Assembly (NCBI GenBank): GCA_001464915.1 | Contig: LNED01000041.1 | Span: 38,800-102,799 of the forward strand | DNA from: Sphingomonadales bacterium Ga0077531 | GTDB taxonomy: Bacteria; Pseudomonadota; Alphaproteobacteria; Sphingomonadales; Sphingomonadaceae | Length of the DNA stretch: 64,000 nt | Reading direction: 5' to 3' | In this document: one piece after another, positions 55,826 through 63,921 of the stretch | Position numbering within the stretch: position 1 is the first letter of the stretch | How the letters are laid out: the number at the start of each line of letters is the position of its first letter | Notes under the pieces: model-generated | What the model saw: only the letters and a program-made list of their open reading frames with translations | Databases searched by the model: none | What the model was told of the DNA's origin: nothing | Made by a program: the position numbers and the translations under genes

Positions 55826-57745
55826 TCAGCGCGTCTTCACATAGCGTCCCGGTGCGTCCTCAATAACCTTGTCGCCCTTGCCACCAGGTGCGCGTTTGCC
55901 GGTCGCTGGAACCCGCGCGTCGGATTGGCGGTGCAGCCATTCAAGCCAGTGCGGCCACCAGCTACCGGGATGCTCCGTCGCGCTCTCGACAAAGGCCTTG
56001 AGCGACGGCGCAGCGCTATCCCCAACCCAGTACTGATACTTGCCCGCCGCTGGCGGATTGACCACGCCTGCGATGTGGCCTGACCCGGCCAGCAGAAACT
56101 CCATCGGCCCGGTGAAATGGCGGGTGATCCGCCACACGCTTTCGGCAGGCGCGATGTGATCTTCGCGTCCGGCCTGCACAAAACTGGGGGTGGCGACCTG
56201 CGTCAGGTCGATCGGCGTGCCATCCGCCGACATCGCATCGGGCACCACCAGCTTGTTGTCGCGATAAAGGTCGCGCAGGTAATCATTGTGCCATTTGGAC
56301 GGCAGGTTGGTAACGTCGCCGTTCCAGTGCAGCAGATCAAACGCCGGGTAATCTTCACCCAGCAGGTAATTGTTGACTACATAGTTCCAGATAAGATCGC
56401 GCCCCCGCAGCGCGTTGAACGCCGCCGCCAGATAGCGCCCATCCAGATAGCCCTGCTGCGATGACAGTTTCCCGATCATCTCCAACTGGCCATCATCGAT
56501 GAAATTCTTGAGATCGCCGCTCTTTTCAAAATCGACCTGCGCGGTGAAGAAAGTTGCGGACTTGACCTTGTCCGCTTCACCCCGGCGCGACAGAATTGCC
56601 AGCGTTGCCGCCAGCGTGGTGCCTGCGACGCAGTACCCGATGGTGTGGACAGCAGGCACATCCAGCCGGGCGCGGACGTGGTCGATCGCGTCCATCTGCG
56701 CGCGGATATAATCATCCCACACCACGTCGGCCATGCTCTCGTCGGCCGATTTCCAGCTGACCACGAACACGGTCAGGCCCTGATCGACCGCCCATTTGAT
56801 GAAGCTTTTCTTGGGTGTCAGATCGAGGATGTAGAACCGATTGATCCACGGCGGGAAGATGATCAGCGGCACCTCCAGCACCGTCTCGGTCGCTGGGCTG
56901 TACTGGATCAGCTGATAAAGCGGCGTTTCGTGCACCACTTTGCCCGGCGTCGCCGCCAGGTTTTCGCCCAGCCGGAAGGCATTGGGATCAGTGTGGGTCA
57001 ACTGTCCGCGCTTCATGTCGTTGATCAGATGCTGCATCCCCCGCACCAGATTCTGCCCGCGGCTCTCCACCGTGCGTTTCATCACCACCGGGTTGAGCGC
57101 CACGAAATTGTCCGGGCTCATCGCTTCGGCCAGCGCGCTGACGGCGAATTCCAATTGCTGACGCTTGGCGCGGTCGAGGCCGTCCATGCTTTTCACGGAC
57201 GTACGGAAATATTCGGCCAGCATCAGATAGGTCTGGTGCAGCAGCACAAAGGCCGGGTGTTCGCGCCATGCGGGGTCGGCAAAGCGGCGGTCGCTTTTGG
57301 GTAGAGCATCTGCTTCGGGCGCCTCAGCCACGGCGCCGCCTGCCGCGCCGGAGACAAAACGCTCCATTACGCCCTGCCACAATTGCATCTGATCCTGTGC
57401 CAGCTTCGCCTGCGCGGCGATCAGCGCTTGGGGCATCCCCTTGGACAGCTGGCTGACCATGCTTTGCGAGAGCACAAGCCATTGCGCCGGATCGAGCATA
57501 TTGCCGCCCTTGGCCGCCTTTTCCGCCGTGGCCGCGGCCTGATGCGCTGCGAATTCGACCCACATTTGTTGCAGCTGCGCGCTGGCACTGGCCCATTCAC
57601 CCAGCTCGCCCGCATCACTGCCCTGCGGCAACAGCGATTCGATCCCCGCGCCCGACATCATGTCGCGCATCGCATTGCCCTGCATGTCGAAGAAGCCTTT
57701 GAGGCTTTCGCCAGCCGCAGCCATCGGGTTATTATCGTCTGCCAT
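55826..57745 (-). CDS. phaC: Class I poly(3-hydroxyalkanoate) synthase PhaC
   Basis: 639 aa. Polymerises hydroxyacyl-CoA into PHA granules. The lipase-like box is HTIGYCVAGTTLAA with nucleophile C372; the catalytic aspartate and histidine are in VQAGREDHIAPAES and LAGSGHIAGVVNPP. Other family blocks: PLIIFPPWINRFYILDLTPKKSF and VFVVSWKSADES. The N-terminal 95 residues form a variable helical region. Start at 57745 (MADDNNPMAAAG); the 28 upstream in-frame residues are not conserved. Clustered with the phasin gene. Confidence 0.96.
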   Translation of the reverse strand: MADDNNPMAAAGESLKGFFDMQGNAMRDMMSGAGIESLLPQGSDAGELGEWASASAQLQQMWVEFAAHQAAATAEKAAKGGNMLDPAQWLVLSQSMVSQLSKGMPQALIAAQAKLAQDQMQLWQGVMERFVSGAAGGAVAEAPEADALPKSDRRFADPAWREHPAFVLLHQTYLMLAEYFRTSVKSMDGLDRAKRQQLEFAVSALAEAMSPDNFVALNPVVMKRTVESRGQNLVRGMQHLINDMKRGQLTHTDPNAFRLGENLAATPGKVVHETPLYQLIQYSPATETVLEVPLIIFPPWINRFYILDLTPKKSFIKWAVDQGLTVFVVSWKSADESMADVVWDDYIRAQMDAIDHVRARLDVPAVHTIGYCVAGTTLAATLAILSRRGEADKVKSATFFTAQVDFEKSGDLKNFIDDGQLEMIGKLSSQQGYLDGRYLAAAFNALRGRDLIWNYVVNNYLLGEDYPAFDLLHWNGDVTNLPSKWHNDYLRDLYRDNKLVVPDAMSADGTPIDLTQVATPSFVQAGREDHIAPAESVWRITRHFTGPMEFLLAGSGHIAGVVNPPAAGKYQYWVGDSAAPSLKAFVESATEHPGSWWPHWLEWLHRQSDARVPATGKRAPGGKGDKVIEDAPGRYVKTR

Positions 57746-57904
57746 TGCCTGAACGTCCTTTGCTTGGCTGCGCTGTATAACAGTGCAGACCATCCGGGTC
57801 AGCCGCAATCGGCGAAAACGCCTTCCCACCGCCCGAGATATTCGCCTAGGGAGAAAGCAGCGCGGTGCCTAATCATTACCGCACGAGGCAAGGTGATCGT
57901 CAGG

Positions 57905-59104
57905 ATGAATGACCAGTTCTATCGCATGAAGCGGATGCCCCCGTATGTGATCGCGGAGGTCAACGCGATGCGTCACGCCGCGCGGCTTGAGGGGCAGGAC
58001 ATCATCGATCTGGGGATGGGCAATCCCGATCAACCCCCGCCGCAGCACGTGATCGACAAGCTGTGCGAAGTCGCGGCCAAGCCCGATGCGCATGGCTATT
58101 CGCAGTCCAAGGGCATTCCGGGCCTGCGCCGCGCCCAAGCGGGCTACTATGCCCGCCGATTCGGGGTTGAGCTTGATCCCGATAGCGAAGTTGTGGTGAC
58201 GATGGGATCGAAGGAGGGGCTTTCCAGCCTCGCCACGGCAATCATCGCGCCGGGCGATGTGGTGCTGGCACCCAATCCGTCCTACCCGATTCACACCTTC
58301 GGCTTCATCATTGCAGGGGCCACGATTCGTTCGGTTCCTACTACGCCGGACGAGGAATATTGGAACTCGCTCGAACGGGCGATGAATTTCACCGTGCCGC
58401 GCCCCTCGGTGCTGGTGGTCAGTTACCCATCGAACCCCACGTCCGAGATCGTCGATCTGGCCTTCTACGAACGGCTGGTCGCCTGGGCGCGCGAAAATCA
58501 GGTCTGGGTGGTGAGCGACCTCGCCTATTCCGAGCTGTATTTCGATGGCAAGCCAACCCCGTCGATCATGCAGGTGCCGGGAGCCAAGGATGTGGCGATC
58601 GAGTTCACCTCGATGAGCAAGACCTATTCGATGGCGGGTTGGCGGATGGGCTTTGCGGTCGGCAACAAACAGCTGATCGCTGCGCTGACGCGGGTGAAAT
58701 CCTATCTTGATTATGGTGCGTTCACCCCGGTGCAGGCTGCGGCCTGCGCGGCGCTGAACGGCCCGCAGGATATCATCGATGCCAACCGCGCGCTTTATCA
58801 CAAGCGCCGCGACGTGATGGTTGAGGCATTCGGCCGGGCTGGGTGGGATATTCCTGCGCCGCCCGCATCAATGTTCGCTTGGGCGCCGCTTCCGCCCGCG
58901 CTCAAAAGCATGGGCAGCCTTGAGTTTTCAAAGCAACTGCTGACACAAGCGCAAGTCGCAGTTGCGCCCGGCGTCGGCTATGGCGAGAACGGCGAGGGGT
59001 ATGTCCGCATCGCAATGGTCGAAAATGAACAGCGGCTGCGGCAGGCAGCACGTAACATCAAACGTTATCTGCAGTCGGTTGGGGTGAACAGCTCAGGCGC
59101 TTGA
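57905..59104 (+). CDS. PLP-dependent aminotransferase, AlaC/LL-DAP aminotransferase-like (class I/II)
   Basis: 399 aa. Fold-type I aminotransferase: RMKRMPPYVIAEVNAMRHAARLEGQDIIDLGMGNPDQP, YSQSKGIPGLRRAQAGYY, VVVTMGSKEGLS, PNPSYPIHTFG, SYPSNPTSEI, SDLAYSELYFDGK, and the PLP lysine in TSMSKTYSMAGWRMGFAVG. Most like alanine/LL-diaminopimelate-type enzymes. Start at ATG 57905 with AAGGTGA 8 bases upstream; a GTG at 57893 is possible. Divergent from phaC. Confidence 0.9.
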   Translation: MNDQFYRMKRMPPYVIAEVNAMRHAARLEGQDIIDLGMGNPDQPPPQHVIDKLCEVAAKPDAHGYSQSKGIPGLRRAQAGYYARRFGVELDPDSEVVVTMGSKEGLSSLATAIIAPGDVVLAPNPSYPIHTFGFIIAGATIRSVPTTPDEEYWNSLERAMNFTVPRPSVLVVSYPSNPTSEIVDLAFYERLVAWARENQVWVVSDLAYSELYFDGKPTPSIMQVPGAKDVAIEFTSMSKTYSMAGWRMGFAVGNKQLIAALTRVKSYLDYGAFTPVQAAACAALNGPQDIIDANRALYHKRRDVMVEAFGRAGWDIPAPPASMFAWAPLPPALKSMGSLEFSKQLLTQAQVAVAPGVGYGENGEGYVRIAMVENEQRLRQAARNIKRYLQSVGVNSSGA

Positions 59105-59186
59105 CTTCATAACACCAAACAGCTGTTTGACGGGGTATTACGTATTCTCGTCCAAAACGGGAGAAATCCTGTCCAATTTGCGTTAC

Positions 59187-59198
59187 CTTACCTGTAAG
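59187..59198. promoter_or_regulatory. CTTAC-CT-GTAAG dyad upstream of HTH gene
   Basis: A perfect 5-bp inverted repeat with a 2-base spacer 30 bases before the start of the LuxR-type HTH gene; a possible autoregulatory operator, unproven. Confidence 0.25.
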
Positions 59199-59227
59199 TT
59201 GAGGCAGATTGTAAAAAGGAGAAGCCC

Positions 59228-59842
59228 ATGTCGTCCGGAGCCGCGCGGCGGCTGACCGACAGGCAGCGCGCTGTGATGGAGCGCATTGATCGCCGCGTCC
59301 CAATCAAGGTTATCGCGCAAGAGCTTGGCGTATCCGAAACCCGGATCAACCAACACATCCGCGCGCTGAAGGATGTTTATCAGGCCGGCAGCCTTGGCGA
59401 GCTGGTTGAGAATTATCGCGCCACCATTCCGCCCGAAACGCCGACTGAAGGGGCCGAAGATCTACCGGAAAAAGACCTAGGCACTGCTGCGGATGAAGCT
59501 TTGGCTAACCCCTTGAGCGAAGCTGCATACACAAAATATCAGGTTAACCCGGCAACTGATTTTCCCGATCTAGGCCCTCGGGACGACCCGGGCCGACTGG
59601 TCTTGAGCGACACGCTTTCTCTGATTGAGCAGGCGCCGTGGCTTAAGCCGGGTGAGCCGAGGGTGGTCCCCGGAGTGCTCGATGGTGATCATGCTGTCTT
59701 GTTTCGCCTGGGTGCAATTGTTGGGATCGCTTCGGGGATCCTTGCTGCGGTGGTGCTGACTGTCACGGCCGCCGTTACCCTAAGCGATGCGACGAATGGC
59801 AAGGCCGCCGTCTCCGTGGAGACAACCCAGGTCGCTGGTTGA
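59228..59842 (+). CDS. Membrane-tethered LuxR-type helix-turn-helix protein
   Basis: 204 aa. An N-terminal GerE-like HTH (residues 8-60: LTDRQRAVMERIDRRVPIKVIAQELGVSETRINQHIRALKDVY) is followed by an acidic linker and one transmembrane helix at about 158-186 (LFRLGAIVGIASGILAAVVLTVTAAVTL), leaving a short periplasmic tail. HTH first and membrane anchor last is unusual for LuxR proteins. Strong SD AAAAAGGAGAAG. Upstream of a set of small genes on the same strand. Regulatory target unknown. Confidence 0.75.
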   Translation: MSSGAARRLTDRQRAVMERIDRRVPIKVIAQELGVSETRINQHIRALKDVYQAGSLGELVENYRATIPPETPTEGAEDLPEKDLGTAADEALANPLSEAAYTKYQVNPATDFPDLGPRDDPGRLVLSDTLSLIEQAPWLKPGEPRVVPGVLDGDHAVLFRLGAIVGIASGILAAVVLTVTAAVTLSDATNGKAAVSVETTQVAG

Positions 59843-59867
59843 GCGTCAGCGACTGCGGAGTGCCATA

Positions 59868-60224
59868 ATGAACGACCGTATCCTTGCCGACGCCCACCAA
59901 CTCAAGAAACTGGTCCGTGAAGCCGAAGCCATCGCCGACGAATCGATCATCGCTATGGCGCGGCTCAAGCAAGCCATGCTGTCCGCGCGCCAGAACCCCG
60001 AAATCGAAGTCCACACCGGACAGCGTGCGCTGATGCGGTTGACCGAAGCCGAGAGCCAGGCGATGTCGATGTCGACCAATTTGCTGCGCGTACATGACGA
60101 ACTGAGCAAGGTTGCCCGCGTCCACGCTGGCGGCGAAACTGGCACGCCGACTGTCATTCCGGCGGATGCGATTGTGCCGGCGAGCGTGTCGGCAGCCGAG
60201 CGTCCAGAAACCATCCGCGCCTGA
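59868..60224 (+). CDS. Uncharacterised helical protein
   Basis: 118 aa. Mostly predicted alpha helix: DAHQLKKLVREAEAIADESIIAMARLKQAML, then RALMRLTEAESQAMSMSTNLLRVHDELSKVARVH, ending in a Pro/Ala-rich tail. No signal peptide or family recognised. It starts 25 bases after the HTH gene (ATG 59868, MNDRILADA), so probably the same operon. Confidence 0.65.
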   Translation: MNDRILADAHQLKKLVREAEAIADESIIAMARLKQAMLSARQNPEIEVHTGQRALMRLTEAESQAMSMSTNLLRVHDELSKVARVHAGGETGTPTVIPADAIVPASVSAAERPETIRA

Positions 60225-60238
60225 TCGCGCACCACCTG

Positions 60239-60724
60239 ATGCTGGAACTTTTCAACACCTACCGCGGCGACGCGCAGCATATCGTCAGTGTCGTTTTGGC
60301 ACTGGCGATATGGCGCTGGGGCGCCGCACCGGAACGATGGTCGATTGCATTGTTCATCGCGGCGATGGTGGTGCCAGTAAAGTTGTTCGATTGGTTCGAC
60401 CTCGGCAATCCAGCATTTGGCCCGCTGGCCTGGCTCTACATCGCAATCGACATGTTGGCAGGCGCAGGCTTTGTGGCGGTTGCGCTACGGGCGAACCGCA
60501 ATTACCCGTTGTGGCTGGCGGGATTCCAGCTGGTCGCGATCAGCGCCCACGCTGTGAAAGGGATGGTCGATGCAGTCTCGCCGCTGTCCTATCTGATCCT
60601 GGCCACAGGCACCTCCTATTGCCAGCTTTTGCTGATCCTGGCCGGTTTCATCCGTCACTTGATCCGTGAACGCCAGTTCGGGCCCTACCGTGAATGGCGC
60701 GCGCCGCTGCCCGGCACCGGGTAG
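60239..60724 (+). CDS. Uncharacterised multi-pass membrane protein
   Basis: 161 aa with four to five hydrophobic helices: AQHIVSVVLALAIWRWG, SIALFIAAMVVPVKLFDWF, LAWLYIAIDMLAGAGFVAVAL, YPLWLAGFQLVAISAHAVKGM and YLILATGTSYCQLLLILAGFI. Cytoplasmic C-terminus is basic. No family recognised. It follows the helical protein by 14 bases and is likely in one operon with it. Confidence 0.7.
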   Translation: MLELFNTYRGDAQHIVSVVLALAIWRWGAAPERWSIALFIAAMVVPVKLFDWFDLGNPAFGPLAWLYIAIDMLAGAGFVAVALRANRNYPLWLAGFQLVAISAHAVKGMVDAVSPLSYLILATGTSYCQLLLILAGFIRHLIRERQFGPYREWRAPLPGTG

Positions 60725-60753
60725 CCGAGCCTGCAACCTTTAGGAGCACGCCA

Positions 60754-60801
60754 ATGCCAAATCCGCTTGCCTTGGGTGCCGGAGCCACCGCGCAATGCTG
60801 A
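60754..60801 (+). CDS. Possible 15-codon leader ORF overlapping the RadC-like gene
   Basis: ATG at 60754 has TAGGAG seven bases upstream, encodes MPNPLALGAGATAQC and stops at 60801, overlapping the ATG of the RadC-like gene (60795) in another frame. It could couple translation of the downstream gene. It may equally be chance; no conservation evidence available here. Confidence 0.3.
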   Translation: MPNPLALGAGATAQC

Positions 60802-61217
60802 CACTCGCCCGCCCCTCCCCGCGCGAGCAGACGCAACTGCCCGAACTGCGCACTGCGGCGATCATCGATCACCTACGCAGCGTTGTGCTGACCCCGCCCG
60901 CCCTGCATGAACGCGGCCATGCGATCTTCGTAGACCCCCAGCGCGCGTGCCTCGGTGAAGCGGCGTTCGGGATGGGGGGGATGAGCACGCTCCAGCTGCG
61001 AATGCGCAGCCTGTTTGGTGAAGCCCTGCGGCTGAATGCGGCGGGAATGATCCTCGCCCATAACCACCCCTCGGGCCAGTGCTGGCCCAGCGACTGCGAT
61101 ATCGCCTCGACAAGGCGGTTGCAGGATGTCGGTCGGGCGCTGGATATCATGCTGATCGACCACCTGATCTTTACGCCGCAAGCGGTCTATTCGATGCGTG
61201 CCGGGGGCCTGCTGTGA
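60795..61217 (+). CDS. RadC-like JAB/MPN domain protein
   Basis: 140 aa. The MPN(+) metal motif is complete: a conserved acidic residue upstream, then HNHPSGQCWPSDCD (HxH and S/D ligands), followed by RLQDVGRALDIMLIDHLIF as in RadC. The N-terminal helix-hairpin-helix domain of full RadC is missing, so this is the short JAB-only form. Function of RadC proteins is unsettled despite the DNA-repair name. Its TGA overlaps the GTG of the winged-helix gene. Confidence 0.85.
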   Translation: MLTLARPSPREQTQLPELRTAAIIDHLRSVVLTPPALHERGHAIFVDPQRACLGEAAFGMGGMSTLQLRMRSLFGEALRLNAAGMILAHNHPSGQCWPSDCDIASTRRLQDVGRALDIMLIDHLIFTPQAVYSMRAGGLL

Positions 61218-61618
61218 ACGCGATCCTGCCAGCGGGCTACCGCGCGGGATACCCCGGCGGCGACCTGATGATTCCGCGCTTTCGAGACGCAGGCGAGGTG
61301 ACGCTCGACCTGTTCCACCGAGACGGGCGGATCGCCGATCGCTGGCTTGGCTTTCACCCGCGTGAATTCGCGCTGTTATGGCGGCTGGCCGAACATCCCG
61401 GCGAACGCATGACCAGGCGGCAATTGCTGGCTGAGGTTTGGCGGATCCACATCGATCCGGAAACCAACAGCGTCGCGGTGCATGTGGCGCGGGTGCGATC
61501 CAAGCTTGAACCCTTTGGCCTGTCGCGCCTGATCGCGACTCATCGGCAAGGCGGCTATTTCCTCGATACGCCGCCGGCGCCCGATGGCTACCTGATAGCG
61601 CACGCTGAACCTGATTGA
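61214..61618 (+). CDS. Winged-helix DNA-binding protein, OmpR/PhoB C-terminal type
   Basis: 134 aa. Trans_reg_C-type winged helix: LGFHPREFALLWRLAEHPGERMTRRQLLAEVWRIHIDPETNSVAVHVARVRSKL and LIATHRQGGYFLDT. No receiver domain, so it is not controlled by a classical phosphorelay. GTG start at 61214 overlaps the stop of the RadC-like gene (GTGA), tying the two together. Regulatory target unknown. Confidence 0.82.
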   Translation: MNAILPAGYRAGYPGGDLMIPRFRDAGEVTLDLFHRDGRIADRWLGFHPREFALLWRLAEHPGERMTRRQLLAEVWRIHIDPETNSVAVHVARVRSKLEPFGLSRLIATHRQGGYFLDTPPAPDGYLIAHAEPD

Positions 61619-61701
61619 ACCAGGCAGGGCACTGGACTTGAGGCGGCGTATCGGTCACTCTTAGCTAAGCAATTGCACATGCCTGAGGGAACCTGATCGC
61701 C

Positions 61702-62520
61702 ATGTCCGCCACCGCTACCATGACCGCTAACGACCGCGTCGCCATCACCTTGGGCGACGACGGCGTGGCCGATGTGCGCTTTATCCGGGCCGAGAAGATG
61801 AATGCGCTCGATCCGGAGATGTTTCAGCGCATCATCGAGGCAGGCAGCGCATTGCAGCGCATGAAAGGCCTTCGCGCGGTGGTGCTCTCGGGCGAGGGGC
61901 GCGCATTCTGTGCCGGGCTCGACCTGTCCAACTTCACGCGCACCCCGGCAGAGGACGAGCCCTCGATCACCGAGCGCACTTATGGCAATTCCAACAAGTT
62001 TCAGCAGGTCGCAATGCAATGGCGCAAATTGCCGGTGCCAGTGATCGCGGCTGTGCATGGGGTGTGTTTCGGAGGCGGTCTGGCAATTGCCAGCGGGGCG
62101 GATATTCGCATCGTCCACCCCGAAACCCGCATGTCGATCATGGAGATGAAATGGGGGTTGGTGCCCGATATGGCCGGATACGCGCTGTGGCGCGGGTTGG
62201 TGCGCGATGATGTGCTGCGCGAATTGATCTACACCAACCGTGAATTTTCAGGTGCCGAGGCGCAGGGGTTGGGCCTTGCCACTCATATCGACGACAACCC
62301 GCGTGACCTCGCTTTCGCGATCGCGCGCGAAATCGCCAATCGCAATCCTCATGCAATTCGCGCGGCCAAGCGGTTGCAGGGGGGCATGATCGACCGCGAG
62401 ACTGATGCTATCCTGCTTGAAGAAAGCATCGAACAGCACGGCATCATGCGCAGCCGCAACCAGATCGAAGCGGTCACTGCGGCGATGCAGAAGCGTGAGC
62501 CGAATTTCGAGGATTTGTAG
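61702..62520 (+). CDS. Crotonase/enoyl-CoA hydratase family protein
   Basis: 272 aa. Crotonase fold: FIRAEKMNALDPEMFQRI, VVLSGEGRAFCAGLDLSNF (first oxyanion-hole glycine region), VIAAVHGVCFGGGLAIASGADIRI (second) and SIMEMKWGLVPDMAGYALWRGLV. Likely hydratase or isomerase in fatty acid or aromatic degradation; the exact reaction cannot be told. Convergent with the thioesterase gene at 17 bases. Confidence 0.88.
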   Translation: MSATATMTANDRVAITLGDDGVADVRFIRAEKMNALDPEMFQRIIEAGSALQRMKGLRAVVLSGEGRAFCAGLDLSNFTRTPAEDEPSITERTYGNSNKFQQVAMQWRKLPVPVIAAVHGVCFGGGLAIASGADIRIVHPETRMSIMEMKWGLVPDMAGYALWRGLVRDDVLRELIYTNREFSGAEAQGLGLATHIDDNPRDLAFAIAREIANRNPHAIRAAKRLQGGMIDRETDAILLEESIEQHGIMRSRNQIEAVTAAMQKREPNFEDL

Positions 62521-62537
62521 TCGCTACCCGCGTTCGC

Positions 62538-63317
62538 TTACCCAAACACCGCCACGCATTGGATCCCGTCGAGCACTTGCTTGCCATCCGCATCCCACAG
62601 CCGAAGCCGCTCGGACGAATAGCCGAGATCAGCGTGCTGACTGGCATTCTCGGCCACGTACCAGCCATCGCGCGACCGGCTTTCGGGATCGAGCACGTTG
62701 AACGACCAGTTGATCGAACTGATCGGGCCTTGCCGCTGCATCGCCCGCATCGCACCCGGCGGCATGACATCACCCATCAGCACCAGTTTTGAAACCGGAT
62801 CAAGATTGTGGTCTTCGGTCAACCGCGCCCAGCGCCGCACCGTCGCACCATGATCGGCCCCTTGCGGCTGGCCGTAACGCAGCTCGAAATTCTTGGCGAC
62901 GAAGCTGGGCGCAAAACTGTGGGTCACCGCCTCGCAATCCTCAGGAGCACCGGGCCAGTTTTCAGGGGGTGCGGCTGGCGCGAGCGCATTGGCCTCGCGC
63001 CCTTCGCCAAACAGCCAGAACGCGCTGAGAGCAACCTTGCCGTCCGATTGTATCTCGCTGCGCACCTGCGTGACATTGCGCCCCTGCCGGATGATTTCGG
63101 CGGTGAGGGTGATGTCCTCCCCCACTGGCGCGACAAACGCGACCTGTCCGGCGCGCAAAGGCGGAAGTCCCGGAAAGGCGCGCATCGCCATCGTGTAAGC
63201 CACCAACGCCGATGCTCCGCCGTACAAGGTTCTGCCCTGCATCCAGTCGCTGGCATGGGTCAGGCGGGCTGGGCCGGGCTGGCCCGTTATCGGTTCAAGC
63301 AGGCTGGCAATGGTCAT
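62538..63317 (-). CDS. Acyl-CoA thioesterase family protein (double hotdog)
   Basis: 259 aa. TesB-like/4HBT_3 pattern: THASDWMQGRTLYGGASALVAYTMAMRAF, VAFVAPVGEDITLTAEIIRQGRNVTQVRSEIQSDGK in the first hotdog and ISSINWSFNVLDPESRSRDGWYVAENASQHADLGYSSERLRLWDADGK in the second, where the final SSERLRLWD block is typical of the family. Hydrolyses acyl-CoA esters. Start at 63317 (MTIASLLEP); an ATG four codons earlier is possible. Confidence 0.86.
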   Translation of the reverse strand: MTIASLLEPITGQPGPARLTHASDWMQGRTLYGGASALVAYTMAMRAFPGLPPLRAGQVAFVAPVGEDITLTAEIIRQGRNVTQVRSEIQSDGKVALSAFWLFGEGREANALAPAAPPENWPGAPEDCEAVTHSFAPSFVAKNFELRYGQPQGADHGATVRRWARLTEDHNLDPVSKLVLMGDVMPPGAMRAMQRQGPISSINWSFNVLDPESRSRDGWYVAENASQHADLGYSSERLRLWDADGKQVLDGIQCVAVFG

Positions 63318-63455
63318 AGCGCCTTCCATGCCGTGTGGTGATGGGGCCGTCCAGACTGACGTAACGGAAGGCTTGATCCCGAAACATACATTGCCAAGCC
63401 CCCGCCGAATCGCTAGTGCGCCCGCTCTGTTCGAAGCCTTGGCCTCGGATGGCTC

Positions 63456-63529
63456 GGCCCGATGGCGGAGTGGTTACGTAGAGGACTGCAAATCCTCGCA
63501 CGCCGGTTCGATTCCGGCTCGGGCCTCCA
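63456..63529 (+). tRNA. tRNA-Cys (anticodon GCA)
   Basis: Acceptor GGCCCGA pairs with TCGGGCC, anticodon stem GAGGA/TCCTC with loop CTGCAAA (anticodon GCA), T-arm GCCGG-TTCGATT-CCGGC, encoded CCA at 63527-63529. It is the only cysteine-decoding anticodon. It lies divergent to the thioesterase gene. Confidence 0.96.
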
Positions 63530-63532
63530 CAC

Positions 63533-63573
63533 AGTTTTCCCTTATATATCAATAAGATATACTAGGGAAAACT
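63533..63573. repeat. Strong inverted repeat just after tRNA-Cys
   Basis: AGTTTTCCC with TATATC (63533-63550) mirrors GATATA with GGGAAAACT (63556-63573) around AATAA. It is markedly AT-rich compared with the surroundings. It may be the tRNA terminator region or a recombinase site; no long T-tract follows. Confidence 0.6.
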
Positions 63574-63921
63574 AGTGGGCCAAATCACACACTTGCGGTT
63601 GATTTTAGGCGATACGCCAAGCCCAAGAGACTGTAATTAGTCGATAATTTCGGGCCGAAGAACCCAGAGTCTCTGCGTGCAAAAGTGCAGTGACGGTTTT
63701 GATTGACGGACAGGCCATGACGGCCGCTTTGCGCACCAATCCCTGTCATTGCGGCTCGCCTCGCGATCGCCTGAAAGCGGACACTGGTCCCAATCAGTCT
63801 TGGTGACCGGACCGGGTCTGGGATTTTCCTGCCGATCGGTGCCGGGATTGGGACCGTCCGGTTATGCCGATACCGGCCATTCGTGGAGCCGCTTGAGCCC
63901 TTTGCCTTTTATCTCTGGGCT
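63574..63921. other. Gene-free 350-base stretch with second inverted repeat
   Basis: No credible ORF. It is less GC-rich in its first 100 bases. GGTCCCAATC at 63786-63795 is perfectly complemented by GATTGGGACC at 63846-63855, with several smaller G/C-rich dyads between, so a structured RNA or a decayed gene are both possible. A 29-codon ATG reading frame at 63717 is probably chance. Confidence 0.4.

Noticed and set aside
54668..56083. 471-codon plus-strand frame spanning phasin and the phaC end
   Set aside because: Leu/Gly/Ser-rich shadow of the AAKK repeats; crosses two real genes and two terminators.
63717..63806. 29-codon ORF with NPCHCGSP resembling a SEC-C zinc motif
   Set aside because: Too short, no SD, and the motif lacks the final cysteines.
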